DNA of 64,000 nucleotides, taken from assembly GCF_000714935.1 (NCBI RefSeq), contig NZ_JMIR01000016.1, forward strand, positions 1 through 64,000, given 5' to 3'. Made by a program: the position numbers and the translations under genes. Below, one piece after another: positions 1 to 7,862 of the stretch. This stretch comes from Tumebacillus flagellatus (GTDB lineage: Bacteria; Bacillota; Bacilli; Tumebacillales; Tumebacillaceae). The notes beneath the pieces are model-generated. The model was not told where the DNA came from, made no database searches, and saw only the letters and a program-made list of their open reading frames with translations. Each line of letters begins with the position of its first letter. The first letter of the stretch is position 1.

Positions 1-60
1 GGGTAGAGCATCGCCTTGCCAAGGCGAGGGTCGCGGGTTCGAATCCCGTCTTCCGCTCCA
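1..60 (+). tRNA. tRNA-Gly (GCC), 5' end missing
   Basis: The window opens inside a tRNA. The anticodon arm has stem TCGCC/GGCGA and loop TTGCCAA, giving anticodon GCC (Gly). It is followed by a T-arm with GGTTCGAATCC and an acceptor 3' strand ending in encoded CCA. The 5' acceptor and part of the D-arm lie before the window. It is the first of a small tRNA cluster with the Cys and Leu genes. Confidence 0.93.
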
Positions 61-68
61 TTTCATTT

Positions 69-143
69 GGTGGCATAGCCAAGTGGTAAGGCAAAGGTCT
101 GCAAAACCTTCACTCCCCGGTTCAAATCCGGGTGCCACCTCCA
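69..143 (+). tRNA. tRNA-Cys (GCA)
   Basis: The acceptor stem GGTGGCA (69-75) pairs with TGCCACC (133-139). The anticodon stem AAGGT/ACCTT holds loop CTGCAAA with anticodon GCA. The T-loop TTCAAAT is standard and CCA is encoded at 141-143. The gene follows tRNA-Gly by 8 nt, so the two are probably one transcript, and a rho-independent terminator follows at 159-187. Confidence 0.95.
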
Positions 144-158
144 ACTGCAACAGCAAGA

Positions 159-187
159 TCGGATGCTAACCATCCGGTTTTTTTTAT
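159..187 (+). terminator. Terminator after tRNA-Gly/tRNA-Cys
   Basis: The stem CGGATG/CATCCG (160-165 with 171-176) has a 5-nt loop and is followed by a run of eight or more T. It sits directly downstream of tRNA-Cys. Confidence 0.85.
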
Positions 188-211
188 TGCGATTTTTTAT
201 ACAAACATGGA

Positions 212-240
212 TTGTCAAAGTTCTTCGATTGTGATATTCT
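212..240 (+). promoter_or_regulatory. Sigma-A-type promoter for tRNA-Leu
   Basis: A -35 TTGTCA (212-217), a 17-nt spacer and a -10 TATTCT (235-240) lie 14 nt upstream of the tRNA-Leu 5' end. Spacing and position fit a vegetative promoter; no experimental support is available. Confidence 0.65.
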
Positions 241-253
241 GAATACTGTCCTC

Positions 254-338
254 GCGGGTGTGGTGGAATGGCAGACACAACAGACTTAAAATCTGTCGGG
301 GTTTCCCCGTGCCGGTTCGAGTCCGGCTACCCGCACCA
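254..338 (+). tRNA. tRNA-Leu (TAA)
   Basis: This is an 85-nt class II tRNA with a long variable arm. The acceptor GCGGGTG (254-260) pairs with TACCCGC (328-334, one G-T pair). Anticodon stem ACAGA/TCTGT holds loop CTTAAAA with anticodon TAA at 287-289. CCA is encoded at 336-338. It has its own promoter upstream and a strong hairpin downstream at 364-400. Confidence 0.95.
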
Positions 339-363
339 ACCTACTAAGAGCAGTACCATGAGA

Positions 364-400
364 AAGCACCTCTTCCACGCCTTGGGAGAGGTGCTTTTTT
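364..400 (+). terminator. Bidirectional terminator between tRNA-Leu and the L,D-transpeptidase gene
   Basis: A perfect 10-bp stem AAGCACCTCT/AGAGGTGCTT (364-373 with 387-396) is followed by T's on + and preceded by A's that act as T's on the minus strand. It can therefore end both tRNA-Leu (+) and the convergent gene stopping at 403. Confidence 0.85.
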
Positions 401-402
401 CA

Positions 403-759
403 TTATGGCACGATCTGAACTTTGGTGCCGACCCCCACGCGGGAGGCGAGATTGACGACGTCTTTGTTGTGCATGCGGATGCAGCCGTGCGAGACGTATT
501 TGCCGATCGAAGCCTCGTTGTTGGTGCCGTGGATGCCGTATCCTTTTCTGGAGAGACCCATCCAGTAGTCGCCGTAGACGGTGCGCGGGCCGCCGGGGCG
601 ACGGCCGGGGTTGGGTACTTTGCTGACGATCGTGAACGAGCCGGTCGGTGTGCGCGTGGCGATTTTGCCGACACCGATAGGGTAGGTGCGCACGACTTTG
701 CCGTTGGAAAGCAAGCTCAATTGGCGCTTGGAGAGTGAGATGCGGATGGAGTTCGCCAT
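403..759 (-). CDS. L,D-transpeptidase (YkuD domain), 118 aa
   Basis: The protein is essentially a bare YkuD catalytic domain, a family that makes 3-3 peptidoglycan cross-links with a cysteine nucleophile. The signature is present: HGTN at residues 77-80 and SHGCIR at 90-95, with Cys93 as predicted nucleophile and His91 beside it. There is no signal peptide, membrane segment or LysM, so export is unexplained and it could act elsewhere or be exported non-classically. The start at 759 has an AAAGGGGG ribosome site. It is divergent from nfo, and ends at the shared terminator 364-400. Confidence 0.88.
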   Translation of the reverse strand: MANSIRISLSKRQLSLLSNGKVVRTYPIGVGKIATRTPTGSFTIVSKVPNPGRRPGGPRTVYGDYWMGLSRKGYGIHGTNNEASIGKYVSHGCIRMHNKDVVNLASRVGVGTKVQIVP

Positions 760-794
760 GCGGGCTGCCCCCTTTTTGCACAGCGTATGCGCGT

Positions 795-823
795 TTGCCT
801 GCGGGCGGAACCTATGCTACAAT
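795..823 (+). promoter_or_regulatory. Sigma-A-type promoter for nfo
   Basis: TTGCCT (795-800), a 17-nt spacer and TACAAT (818-823) lie about 35 nt upstream of the nfo GTG start. A purine-rich AGAGAGGGCGG ribosome site lies between. Confidence 0.7.
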
Positions 824-857
824 TTGGAAAGACTATCAAGAGAGGGCGGATTTTCCA

Positions 858-1676
858 GTGCCGAAATTGGGAGCCAACGTTTCGATTGCCAAACACGGAC
901 TGCTCGCAGCCGTTCAAGAGTCGATCGGCTACGAAGCGGACACTTATATGATCTACACCCGTTCCAACCGCGGCGGCAAAGCGCGCGACATCACGCTGTT
1001 CAACCGCGAGAAAGCGTACGAGTTGATGAAGGAACACAACTTGAGCGATCCGGTCGTGCACGCGCCGTACCTGATCAACCTCGCATCCAATAAGGAAGAG
1101 ACGTTCGAGTACGGCGTGAACACGCTGCGTGAAGACATTGAGCGGACCACCTACTTGGGCATCAAGCACCTCGTCTTCCATCCGGGCTCGCATACGGGCT
1201 CCGGCATCGAATACGGCGTGAAGCGCATCGCCGAAGGTCTCGACCTCGTGTTGACCGGCGACGAGACGGTCAACGTCTGCTTGGAGCTGATGGCGGGTGA
1301 CGGGTCGAAAGTCGGGTCGAACTTTGAAGAGTTGGCGGAGATCATTTCGCTTGTCAAACACAAGGACAAGCTCGGCGTCTGTTTGGACACCTGCCACCTC
1401 TACTCGGCAGGCTACGACATTGTCAACGATTTTGACAGCGTCATGCAGCGGTTTGACGACATCGTCGGTCTCGACCGCTTGAAAGTGTGGCACATCAACG
1501 ACTCCAAGACCGAGTTCAACTCGCGCAAGGACCGCCACGCCAACATCGGAGAAGGCTCGATCGGAGGCGACGCCATCAAACGGATCGTCCACCATGAACT
1601 CGCCAAGGATCTCCCGCTGATCTTGGAAACACCGGAAGGAAAGTACAAAGAAGAGATCGCGTTTTTGCGCGGCTGA
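858..1676 (+). CDS. nfo: Endonuclease IV (type 4 apurinic/apyrimidinic endonuclease)
   Basis: This base-excision repair enzyme cleaves 5' of abasic sites using a trinuclear zinc centre. The family's metal ligands are visible in order: His in HAPY, His in VFHPGSH, Glu in CLELM, Asp and His in DTCH, His and Asp in HINDSK, His in RHANIG, and Glu in LETPEG. The reading frame is open further upstream, but conserved sequence starts at PKLGANVS, and the GTG at 858 follows an AGAGAGGGCGG ribosome site, giving 272 aa, normal for the family. It is monocistronic, with its own promoter and a terminator at 1701-1725. Confidence 0.95.
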   Translation: MPKLGANVSIAKHGLLAAVQESIGYEADTYMIYTRSNRGGKARDITLFNREKAYELMKEHNLSDPVVHAPYLINLASNKEETFEYGVNTLREDIERTTYLGIKHLVFHPGSHTGSGIEYGVKRIAEGLDLVLTGDETVNVCLELMAGDGSKVGSNFEELAEIISLVKHKDKLGVCLDTCHLYSAGYDIVNDFDSVMQRFDDIVGLDRLKVWHINDSKTEFNSRKDRHANIGEGSIGGDAIKRIVHHELAKDLPLILETPEGKYKEEIAFLRG

Positions 1677-1700
1677 TCTCTTGCAACGCTTCAAGAAATG

Positions 1701-1725
1701 GACCTGCCCCTGCGGCGGGTCTTTT
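1701..1725 (+). terminator. Terminator after nfo
   Basis: The stem GACCTGCC/GGCGGGTC (one G-T pair) has a short loop and is followed by TTTT. Confidence 0.7.
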
Positions 1726-1816
1726 ACTTTTCTGCCATCTATTGCTCAGACTGCAAGACTTCGCGCCCACAAACAATACTCACGTGGGTTTGAATCTTGT
1801 ATCTGAGGTGATAGAG

Positions 1817-2962
1817 ATGAACAATCGGAAGAACAAACGCATGGCTTTGGCACTTGTCGCCCTGTTCACCTTAATGCCGCTGCCGGGCGCCATCAACGCG
1901 ATGGCGTCGGACCAAGAGGCGCTTCCCGCCGCCGGGTATTCGGCTGTTCCGCGCGCGGGCGTCGTGATCAACGGCGTCACCAAGACGGCGATCTCCCCGG
2001 TGTTGGTCAAGGGTCTCTACTATGTGCCGTTTAAAGATATCGCGCACATCTTGGACTACGACTCCATCTCCTACAACCAAAAAACCAAAACGTATGCCGC
2101 GACGGACGGGTCCGTCACCGTGCGCGTCTCCATTGGCGGCACCCATGCGATGAAAGGGGACGAGCGCGTCAACATCCACGCGCCGCAGTTCCTGAACGGC
2201 ACCGCCTATCTCTCCCTCGATGCGGTGAGTTCCGTGTTCAACGTTTTTGCGTACTTCAACGCACCGGACGGGTCGGTTCGCATCCAGATGCCGGCGACCC
2301 GCTACAAAGTGCTTGCCGGCGATTCGTTGTTCAAGATCGCCCAGGCGCATCACACGACGGCCACGGCGGTACGCGCAGCCAACGGCTTGAAAACCGACGA
2401 AATCATGCCGGGTCAAATCTTGACGCTCCCGGCGGAAGTGCTCAAGCGCGAGATGGAGCCGACCAGCGCGACTCCGGCGCAGCAGGACCCGTCGGTGATC
2501 GTCGACCCGAACGCCCAAGACCCGTCGCAAACGCAAACGGCAACGCCGACTGCGACCCAATCCGCGACGGCAGCCAAAAAAGCCCAAGCGATCATCGCAC
2601 TCGGCAAGAAATACATGGGCGTGCCGTACAAATTCGGGGCAAATTCCAATGATGCGCCGCGCTTGATGGACTGCTCGTCGTTCATGCAGTACATCTTCGG
2701 CCAAAACGGCATCACCTTGCCGCGCGACTCCCGCCAGCAATCGGCGTTGGGGACCCGCGTGACGAAAACGCAGCTGCAACCGGGCGACCTGATGTTCTTC
2801 AAGTATCCGGAACGCTATTCGGACGGTCGGGTCGGGCACGTCGGGGTGTACATGGGCAACAACCAGATTCTGCACACCATCCCGCGCACCGGCGTCACCG
2901 TTTCGAAGTTCACCGGCTACTGGTCGACAAACTTCCTGTACGGCAAACGGGTGATTCGTTAA
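1817..2962 (+). CDS. Secreted cell-wall hydrolase: signal peptide, copper-amine-oxidase-like N domain, LysM, NlpC/P60
   Basis: This 381-aa exported protein probably cuts peptidoglycan stem peptides. Residues 1-30 form a signal peptide. Residues 46-157 resemble the copper amine oxidase N-terminal fold (VPFKDIAHIL, YLSLDAV) common in secreted Bacilli proteins. Residues 162-206 form a LysM domain (YKVLAGDSLFKIA, MPGQILTLP). A Pro/Thr/Gln-rich linker precedes an NlpC/P60 domain at about 255-381 with Cys286 in DCSSF, His341 in GHVGVY and His353 in ILHT as the expected triad. The start is placed at ATG 1817 after GAGGTGATAGAG; the upstream in-frame ORF lacks such a site. Confidence 0.93.
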   Translation: MNNRKNKRMALALVALFTLMPLPGAINAMASDQEALPAAGYSAVPRAGVVINGVTKTAISPVLVKGLYYVPFKDIAHILDYDSISYNQKTKTYAATDGSVTVRVSIGGTHAMKGDERVNIHAPQFLNGTAYLSLDAVSSVFNVFAYFNAPDGSVRIQMPATRYKVLAGDSLFKIAQAHHTTATAVRAANGLKTDEIMPGQILTLPAEVLKREMEPTSATPAQQDPSVIVDPNAQDPSQTQTATPTATQSATAAKKAQAIIALGKKYMGVPYKFGANSNDAPRLMDCSSFMQYIFGQNGITLPRDSRQQSALGTRVTKTQLQPGDLMFFKYPERYSDGRVGHVGVYMGNNQILHTIPRTGVTVSKFTGYWSTNFLYGKRVIR

Positions 2963-2991
2963 AAGAATTCTAGAGTATTCGTCAAATGGCG

Positions 2992-3021
2992 TTGCCAAGC
3001 CCTCCAACCCTGTGCTATAAT
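2992..3021 (+). promoter_or_regulatory. Sigma-A-type promoter for rplS
   Basis: TTGCCA (2992-2997), an 18-nt spacer and a consensus TATAAT (3016-3021) lie about 85 nt upstream of rplS. Confidence 0.8.
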
Positions 3022-3027
3022 TTCGTT

Positions 3028-3105
3028 TGTGACATCAAGGCGGTCCGCTGTTCGGTGACCTTTTATGGCCCGTGATATGAACGCCTGCAGGGAGGAGGTA
3101 ATACC
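3028..3105 (+). promoter_or_regulatory. rplS 5' leader (candidate L19 autoregulatory leader)
   Basis: A leader of roughly 78 nt separates the predicted rplS start point from the rplS ATG and ends in a very strong GGAGGAGGT site. Firmicutes rplS genes are known to carry an L19 leader that binds the protein. I did not fold this one in detail, so assignment is by position and length. Confidence 0.45.
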
Positions 3106-3453
3106 ATGAACCAAAACCTTTTGGCTCAAATCACTGCGGAACAAATCCGCTCGGATATCCCGGCTTTCAAAGCAGGCGACACCGTTCGCGTGCACGTTAA
3201 AGTCAAAGAGGGTAACCGTGAACGTATCCAGGTCTTCGAAGGCGTTGTGATCAAGCGTCGTGGCGGTGGCATCTCTGCTACCTACACCGTTCGTAAGGTC
3301 TCCTACGGCGTCGGCGTAGAGCGTACTTTCCCGCTCCACTCCCCGAAGATCGAGAAGATCGAAGTGATGCGCCGTGGCCGCGTACGTCGTGCGAAACTGT
3401 ACTACCTGCGCAACCTCACCGGTAAAGCTGCGCGTATCCGCGAAATCCGCTAA
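3106..3453 (+). CDS. rplS: 50S ribosomal protein L19
   Basis: The 115-aa protein matches L19 throughout: an N-terminal [16 protein letters not shown], then [29 protein letters not shown] and the basic C-terminal [12 protein letters not shown]19 sits at the 30S-50S interface of the ribosome. It is the usual neighbour of lepB and rbgA in Firmicutes. It starts at ATG 3106 behind GGAGGAGGT, and is followed by a perfect terminator before lepB. Confidence 0.98.
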   Translation: MNQNLLAQITAEQIRSDIPAFKAGDTVRVHVKVKEGNRERIQVFEGVVIKRRGGGISATYTVRKVSYGVGVERTFPLHSPKIEKIEVMRRGRVRRAKLYYLRNLTGKAARIREIR

Positions 3454-3467
3454 TTTCAGCAAAGACC

Positions 3468-3500
3468 AGGGACTTGTATTCGCTACAAGTCCCTTCTTTG
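3468..3500 (+). terminator. Terminator or attenuator between rplS and lepB
   Basis: An 11-bp perfect stem AGGGACTTGTA/TACAAGTCCCT (3468-3478 with 3484-3494) with loop TTCGC is followed by TCTTTG. The T-tract is interrupted, so partial readthrough into lepB is plausible. Confidence 0.7.
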
Positions 3501-3530
3501 TATCTGTCACTGGGCAGGAGGGCACGCTAT

Positions 3531-4085
3531 ATGAGCGAGAGAGTCCAAGAGACGTCGGCCGGAACTCCCGGCAAGAAACGAAACGAGTCGTGGGAGTGGA
3601 TCAAGTCCCTCGTCATCGCGTTCGTCTTGGCGCTGATCATTCGTCAATTCCTGTTCGCCATCTTCATGGTGGACGGACAGTCGATGGTGCCGACCTTGCA
3701 AGACCGGGAACGGCTGGTCGTCAACAAGTTGGTCTATCACTTACATAAGCCTGAGTACAACGACATCGTCGTCTTCAAATACCCCTCCGACGAAACCAAG
3801 GACTTTATCAAGCGTGTCATCGGCCTGCCGGGAGACCGGATTGAAGTGCGGGATTTCAAAGTCTTCCGCAACGGGCAGGAGCTCGACGAACCGTACATCG
3901 CCGAACCGACCGCCCCGAACGGCAACGTGTACACCGTCCCGGACGGCACGATTTTCGTGATGGGCGACAACCGCAACAACTCCAAGGACAGCCGGGACCC
4001 GCAAGTCGGCTATGTCAAGGATCAGGAGATCATCGGACGAGCCGAGTTCGTCTGGTGGCCGTTCGCAGACATCCGCAACATCTAA
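3531..4085 (+). CDS. lepB: Signal peptidase I
   Basis: This membrane serine protease removes signal peptides from secreted proteins. A single N-terminal membrane segment (residues about 25-44) is followed by GQSMVPT with nucleophile Ser51, the general-base Lys94 in KRVIGLPGD, and the family box GDNRNNSKDSR. At 184 aa with one membrane anchor it is the short Gram-positive SipS/SipT type. The ATG at 3531 follows AGGAGGG; the frame upstream runs through the rplS terminator and is not coding. Confidence 0.96.
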   Translation: MSERVQETSAGTPGKKRNESWEWIKSLVIAFVLALIIRQFLFAIFMVDGQSMVPTLQDRERLVVNKLVYHLHKPEYNDIVVFKYPSDETKDFIKRVIGLPGDRIEVRDFKVFRNGQELDEPYIAEPTAPNGNVYTVPDGTIFVMGDNRNNSKDSRDPQVGYVKDQEIIGRAEFVWWPFADIRNI

Positions 4086-4107
4086 TGACAGCAAGGGAGG
4101 ACGATTC

Positions 4108-5034
4108 ATGACCATTCAATGGTTCCCCGGCCATATGGCAAAAGCACGCCGGGAAGTCACCGAGAAGCTGAAACTGGTCGACATCGTCATGGAATTGGTG
4201 GACGCACGGCTCCCGCTTTCGAGCCGCAATCCGATGATGGACGAAATTGTGCAGCACAAACCCCGTCTGGTGCTTTTGAACAAAGCGGACCTCGCCGATC
4301 CGCGCGTCACCGACCAATGGGTGAAGTATTTCCGCGCACAGGGGCTTGACGCGCTGCCGATCAACGCGATCAAGGGCGAAGGTCTGCCCAAGGCCGCAGC
4401 GGAAGCGAAGCGTCTGTTTGCTCCGAAGCTCGAAGCGATGGCGAAGAAGGGTATCCGCCCGCGCGCAACCCGCGCGATGATCTTGGGCATCCCGAACGTC
4501 GGCAAGTCGTCGCTGATCAACCGCATGGCGAAGAAAACCATTGCCAAGACCGGCGACCGACCGGGCGTTACGCAAGATCAACAATGGATCAAAGTCGGCA
4601 AGGACTTCGAACTGCTCGACACGCCGGGGATTCTTTGGCCGAAGTTTGAAGACCAGAGAGTCGGCTTGCGACTCGCCGCCACCGGCGCGATCAAGGAGGA
4701 AATCCTCGACACCGAACCGGTTGCTATCTACATTGTACAACTGATGAACGAGCGGTATCGCGGCGTTTTGGAAAGTCGCTACAACCTCGAATCGCTTCCG
4801 GACGATCCGCGGGAAGCGATTGAGACGATTGGACGCAAGCGCGGCTTCCTGCGCCAAGGCAACGTCGTGGACATGGAAGCGACGTGGAAACTCTTGATCC
4901 GCGAGTTTCGAGGCGGGCAGTTCGGACGCCTCTCGCTGGAGAGCCCGAGCGAACTGGAAGCGGAAGAAGCAGTGGAAACCGAGGAAGAGATTCAGCAAGA
5001 AGCGGCAGTGCCGGAAGAAACCACCGTGGAGTAA
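4108..5034 (+). CDS. rbgA: Ribosome biogenesis GTPase RbgA (YlqF)
   Basis: This is a circularly permuted GTPase needed for late 50S assembly. The permuted motif order is visible: G4 NKAD at 58-61, G1 GIPNVGKSS at 127-135 and G3 DTPG at 171-174. The N-terminus WFPGHMAKA is diagnostic. The C-terminal RNA-binding region ends in an acidic Glu-rich tail. ATG 4108 is preceded by AAGGGAGG, 22 nt after lepB. It shares an operon context with rplS, lepB and rnhB, and its stop codon lies in the loop of the downstream terminator. Confidence 0.96.
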   Translation: MTIQWFPGHMAKARREVTEKLKLVDIVMELVDARLPLSSRNPMMDEIVQHKPRLVLLNKADLADPRVTDQWVKYFRAQGLDALPINAIKGEGLPKAAAEAKRLFAPKLEAMAKKGIRPRATRAMILGIPNVGKSSLINRMAKKTIAKTGDRPGVTQDQQWIKVGKDFELLDTPGILWPKFEDQRVGLRLAATGAIKEEILDTEPVAIYIVQLMNERYRGVLESRYNLESLPDDPREAIETIGRKRGFLRQGNVVDMEATWKLLIREFRGGQFGRLSLESPSELEAEEAVETEEEIQQEAAVPEETTVE

Positions 5035-5048
5035 CACGGTGGTTTTTT
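5020..5048 (+). terminator. Terminator overlapping the rbgA stop codon
   Basis: A perfect 9-bp stem ACCACCGTG/CACGGTGGT (5020-5028 with 5035-5043) is followed by a T-run. The loop contains the rbgA TAA, so a ribosome terminating on rbgA would cover the hairpin. Confidence 0.8.
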
Positions 5049-5119
5049 GCTTGGATCTACAGGATTCGACTGGCGGGCTGGCGAATGGAATAGGGATAGA
5101 AACAGAGGGGAGTCTGCCC

Positions 5120-5962
5120 ATGCCGCGCAAATCGATTGACTTTCAAACCATGACCGTGGGAGACGTGCGGGACTGGCTTGCCAACAACACCCCCACCTCC
5201 CGTCAGATCAAAACCATCCAAAGCGACGAGCGCGCCGGAGTTCGCAAATTGATCGAAACCTACCTCCGGGAACAAAAACGCCTCGCCGACGCAGCACTGT
5301 TTCGCGAACGCATGTGGAGCTATGAGCGCATGTCCCGGGAAGCAGGATATGAACGGATCGCCGGGATCGACGAAGCCGGACGCGGCCCGCTGGCAGGACC
5401 CGTCGTGGCGGCGGCGGTGATCTTGCCCGACGGCATCGACTTGCCGGGGCTGAACGATTCGAAACAAGTGAAGGAAGACGTCCGCGAACGACTCTACGAC
5501 CTGATCCGTGCGGGTGCGGTGGCGTATGGAGTCGGCATCGTGGATGTGGACTATATAGATGAACATAACATTCTGCAAGGAACGTTTGAAGCGGCTCGCC
5601 GAGCGTTGGCGGCGATGGAACAACAGTTTGCCGTCGCGCCGGACTATTTGTTGACCGACTGCTTGAAGATTCCCGGCGTGAAACAGCCGTATGAAGCGAT
5701 TGTGAAGGGAGACGCCTCGTCGTTTTCCATCGCCGCCGCTTCGATCCTCGCCAAAGTGACGCGAGACCGCTTGATGGTCGACTATGCCGCTCAGTATCCG
5801 CAGTACGGATTCGAGCGCAACAAAGGATACGGAAGCCCCGACCACATGGCGGCGTTGGAAGAGCACGGACCGTGCCCGCTGCATCGCACGTCGTTTGCCC
5901 CGGTTGGCAAGAAACTGCAAGTGCAGGGGTCGCTGTTTGAAGAGTTTGAGATGAAGTTGTAG
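5120..5962 (+). CDS. rnhB: Ribonuclease HII
   Basis: RNase HII removes ribonucleotides and RNA primers from RNA-DNA hybrids. The core motif GIDEAGRGPLAG carries Asp84 and Glu85, Asp180 lies in LLTDCL, and the C-terminal KGYGSPDH is present. Residues 1-70 form a helical N-terminal extension (DVRDWL, ETYLREQKR) as in B. subtilis RnhB. The 280-aa length matches that form. ATG 5120 is chosen because GAGGGG lies upstream and the extension matches the family. Confidence 0.95.
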   Translation: MPRKSIDFQTMTVGDVRDWLANNTPTSRQIKTIQSDERAGVRKLIETYLREQKRLADAALFRERMWSYERMSREAGYERIAGIDEAGRGPLAGPVVAAAVILPDGIDLPGLNDSKQVKEDVRERLYDLIRAGAVAYGVGIVDVDYIDEHNILQGTFEAARRALAAMEQQFAVAPDYLLTDCLKIPGVKQPYEAIVKGDASSFSIAAASILAKVTRDRLMVDYAAQYPQYGFERNKGYGSPDHMAALEEHGPCPLHRTSFAPVGKKLQVQGSLFEEFEMKL

Positions 5963-5980
5963 TCAAAGGAGGAGAACGGG

Positions 5981-7840
5981 ATGCGCATCACCACCGGGCA
6001 GATGGCGAAGATCGTCATGCAGACGCTCCAAGGAGCCAAGGACGCAGGCGGACAACTGGAACTGAAGGTCGGAACCGTCGTGCGGGCGACACTGATGGAG
6101 TTTTTGGGAAACAGCAAATCGGACGCATGGCTGATGATCGGCAACACCAAGGTGCGGGCGCAAGTGGAGGCGCACTTGCAACCGGGCGATCAACTTGACC
6201 TCTTGGTGACAGGAGAGCAGATGCGCGGCGCGATGGAGTTGAAACTGGTCGGGCAACCGGTGCGCGGGGACGGGGGGAAGACCCTGCAGATGGATCTTGC
6301 CGCGATCTTGAACGCGTTGCAGCTTCCGGACGGAGACGAGATGAAAGCGGTGGTGCAGGAGTTTGTGTCGCGAAATCTGCCGCTCAACACGGACACGTTG
6401 AAGCAGGCGGGGCAAGTGTTGAAGTCGCTTGGCACCGCTGCGACCCCCGCGCAAGTTGCCACGCTTGGCAAGATGGCGGAGCTGGGCATCCCGATCTCGC
6501 CCGCGACTTTTCAAGCGCTGGACGCCCTCGACAACGGGCCGAAACTGCATGAACTGCTGACCCACATCGGCAACGCGCTGGACGCTCTGCTTCCCGATAC
6601 GGAAGAGTCATCCGCACCCGCGAACGCCTCGACACAACCGCAAACGCCCGCTTCTCAAACCTCTCTCTCGGAGAAAATGAACTCATCCGCCGCGCAGACG
6701 GCAGGGGGAGCAGCGCCGAACACGCAAGCCTCCGCTTCTGCAACAGAACCGGCAGCAGGGGCGGTGCCGAACACACAAATCTCCCGTCCCGAAACGCAAG
6801 CGGCAGGAGGCTCTGCATCCAAAGCTCAGCCTTCCGCACCTGCAACGGCGGCGGACTCCCAGCAAGCTCCGTCGGCGCGAACCGCTCCCGCTGCCGGTGA
6901 ATCCGCGACCGTTGCAGGCTTAGCAAACACCGCACCGGAGTCTTCCGCCGACCACTCATCCGGAGGGCGACCCGTTTCTTTTTTCCCGGAAAATAAGATG
7001 ATTCGACCGCTCCCGACACCGTCCGGCGGCAATGCTGTCGAAGCCAAACTTCCGCTTTCCGACTCTGCTCAAGACGCTTTGAAGCAGTTGGCGAAAGCGG
7101 TGCGCGACCTCGCGTCTGACCCCGATGCCACCGCAGATTCCTTGCGCGACAAAGCCAAGCAACTCGGTCTCGCGCTGGAAGAGCGTCTCGGCGCGGCCCT
7201 GCGCCGTCTGCCGTCCGACAGCGACGCGCCCGCCGTGCATGACGCGCTACAGAATGCGTTGGGGAGTTTGGAGAGCGAAACGCAAGGCCCAAGCCTCAAG
7301 GAAGCGCTCCTCAACGTGCAACGTTCCGCCGCCGACCTCGCCGCTGCCGGGCACGCTGCCCTCACGGACGATGTGAGCACGCTGCTCAACAATTTGACCG
7401 GACAGCAACTGATGAACACGCCGGGGCAGACGCCGCAAAGGTCAGACCTTTTCTACCAATTCACCGCCGTGCCGATGCAAATGAACGGACGGGAGCAGAC
7501 GGTGGAGTTGCATGTCATGTCGCGCAAGGGGCCGGGGCAGAAAAGCCTCGACCCGTCGAACTGCTATGTGCTGTTCTGTCTCGACATGCCCAACTTGGGC
7601 GAGTTGGACATTCACTTGCATATCGTCGACCGCGTAGTCGGCGTGCGCTTTGTTTCGCAAGACAAAGAAGCGGTGCACATCGAAGCGGCCGACCAACGAG
7701 ACTTGCGTGACAAGTTGCAGAGTGTCGGCTTCCACCTCGGCGTGTTGAAAGTGGAAGAAAAACAACCTCCGCAGGACGGCAAAAAACTTCCGCTGTTGCC
7801 GCCGCTGTTGACGCAGAGCCGTTTGGATTTGCGAATGTAA
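5981..7840 (+). CDS. ylqG: YlqG-like protein with a FliK-type C-terminal domain, 619 aa
   Basis: The position between rnhB and the FlhB-like gene matches B. subtilis ylqG. Residues 1-130 form a conserved-looking domain (MAKIVMQTLQG, PGDQLDLLVTGE). Residues about 205-350 are low-complexity Ala/Thr/Gln/Pro sequence. The last 130 residues resemble the C-terminal domain of the hook-length protein FliK: a LGELDIHLHIVD strand pair followed by a helix and LQSVGFHLGVLKVE. A role in flagellar or another type III export switch is inference. The start has GGAGGAG 8 nt upstream. Confidence 0.75.
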   Translation: MRITTGQMAKIVMQTLQGAKDAGGQLELKVGTVVRATLMEFLGNSKSDAWLMIGNTKVRAQVEAHLQPGDQLDLLVTGEQMRGAMELKLVGQPVRGDGGKTLQMDLAAILNALQLPDGDEMKAVVQEFVSRNLPLNTDTLKQAGQVLKSLGTAATPAQVATLGKMAELGIPISPATFQALDALDNGPKLHELLTHIGNALDALLPDTEESSAPANASTQPQTPASQTSLSEKMNSSAAQTAGGAAPNTQASASATEPAAGAVPNTQISRPETQAAGGSASKAQPSAPATAADSQQAPSARTAPAAGESATVAGLANTAPESSADHSSGGRPVSFFPENKMIRPLPTPSGGNAVEAKLPLSDSAQDALKQLAKAVRDLASDPDATADSLRDKAKQLGLALEERLGAALRRLPSDSDAPAVHDALQNALGSLESETQGPSLKEALLNVQRSAADLAAAGHAALTDDVSTLLNNLTGQQLMNTPGQTPQRSDLFYQFTAVPMQMNGREQTVELHVMSRKGPGQKSLDPSNCYVLFCLDMPNLGELDIHLHIVDRVVGVRFVSQDKEAVHIEAADQRDLRDKLQSVGFHLGVLKVEEKQPPQDGKKLPLLPPLLTQSRLDLRM

Positions 7841-7862
7841 GGGCAAGAAGGAGGAGGGACGC

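Noticed and set aside
1740-1816. c-di-AMP (ydaO) riboswitch before the NlpC/P60 gene
   Set aside because: Such riboswitches often precede wall hydrolases, but the leader is under 80 nt and the conserved cores are absent.
1871-3007. 378-aa open frame antisense to the NlpC/P60 gene
   Set aside because: The opposite strand encodes a clear multi-domain protein; this frame is arginine-rich noise.
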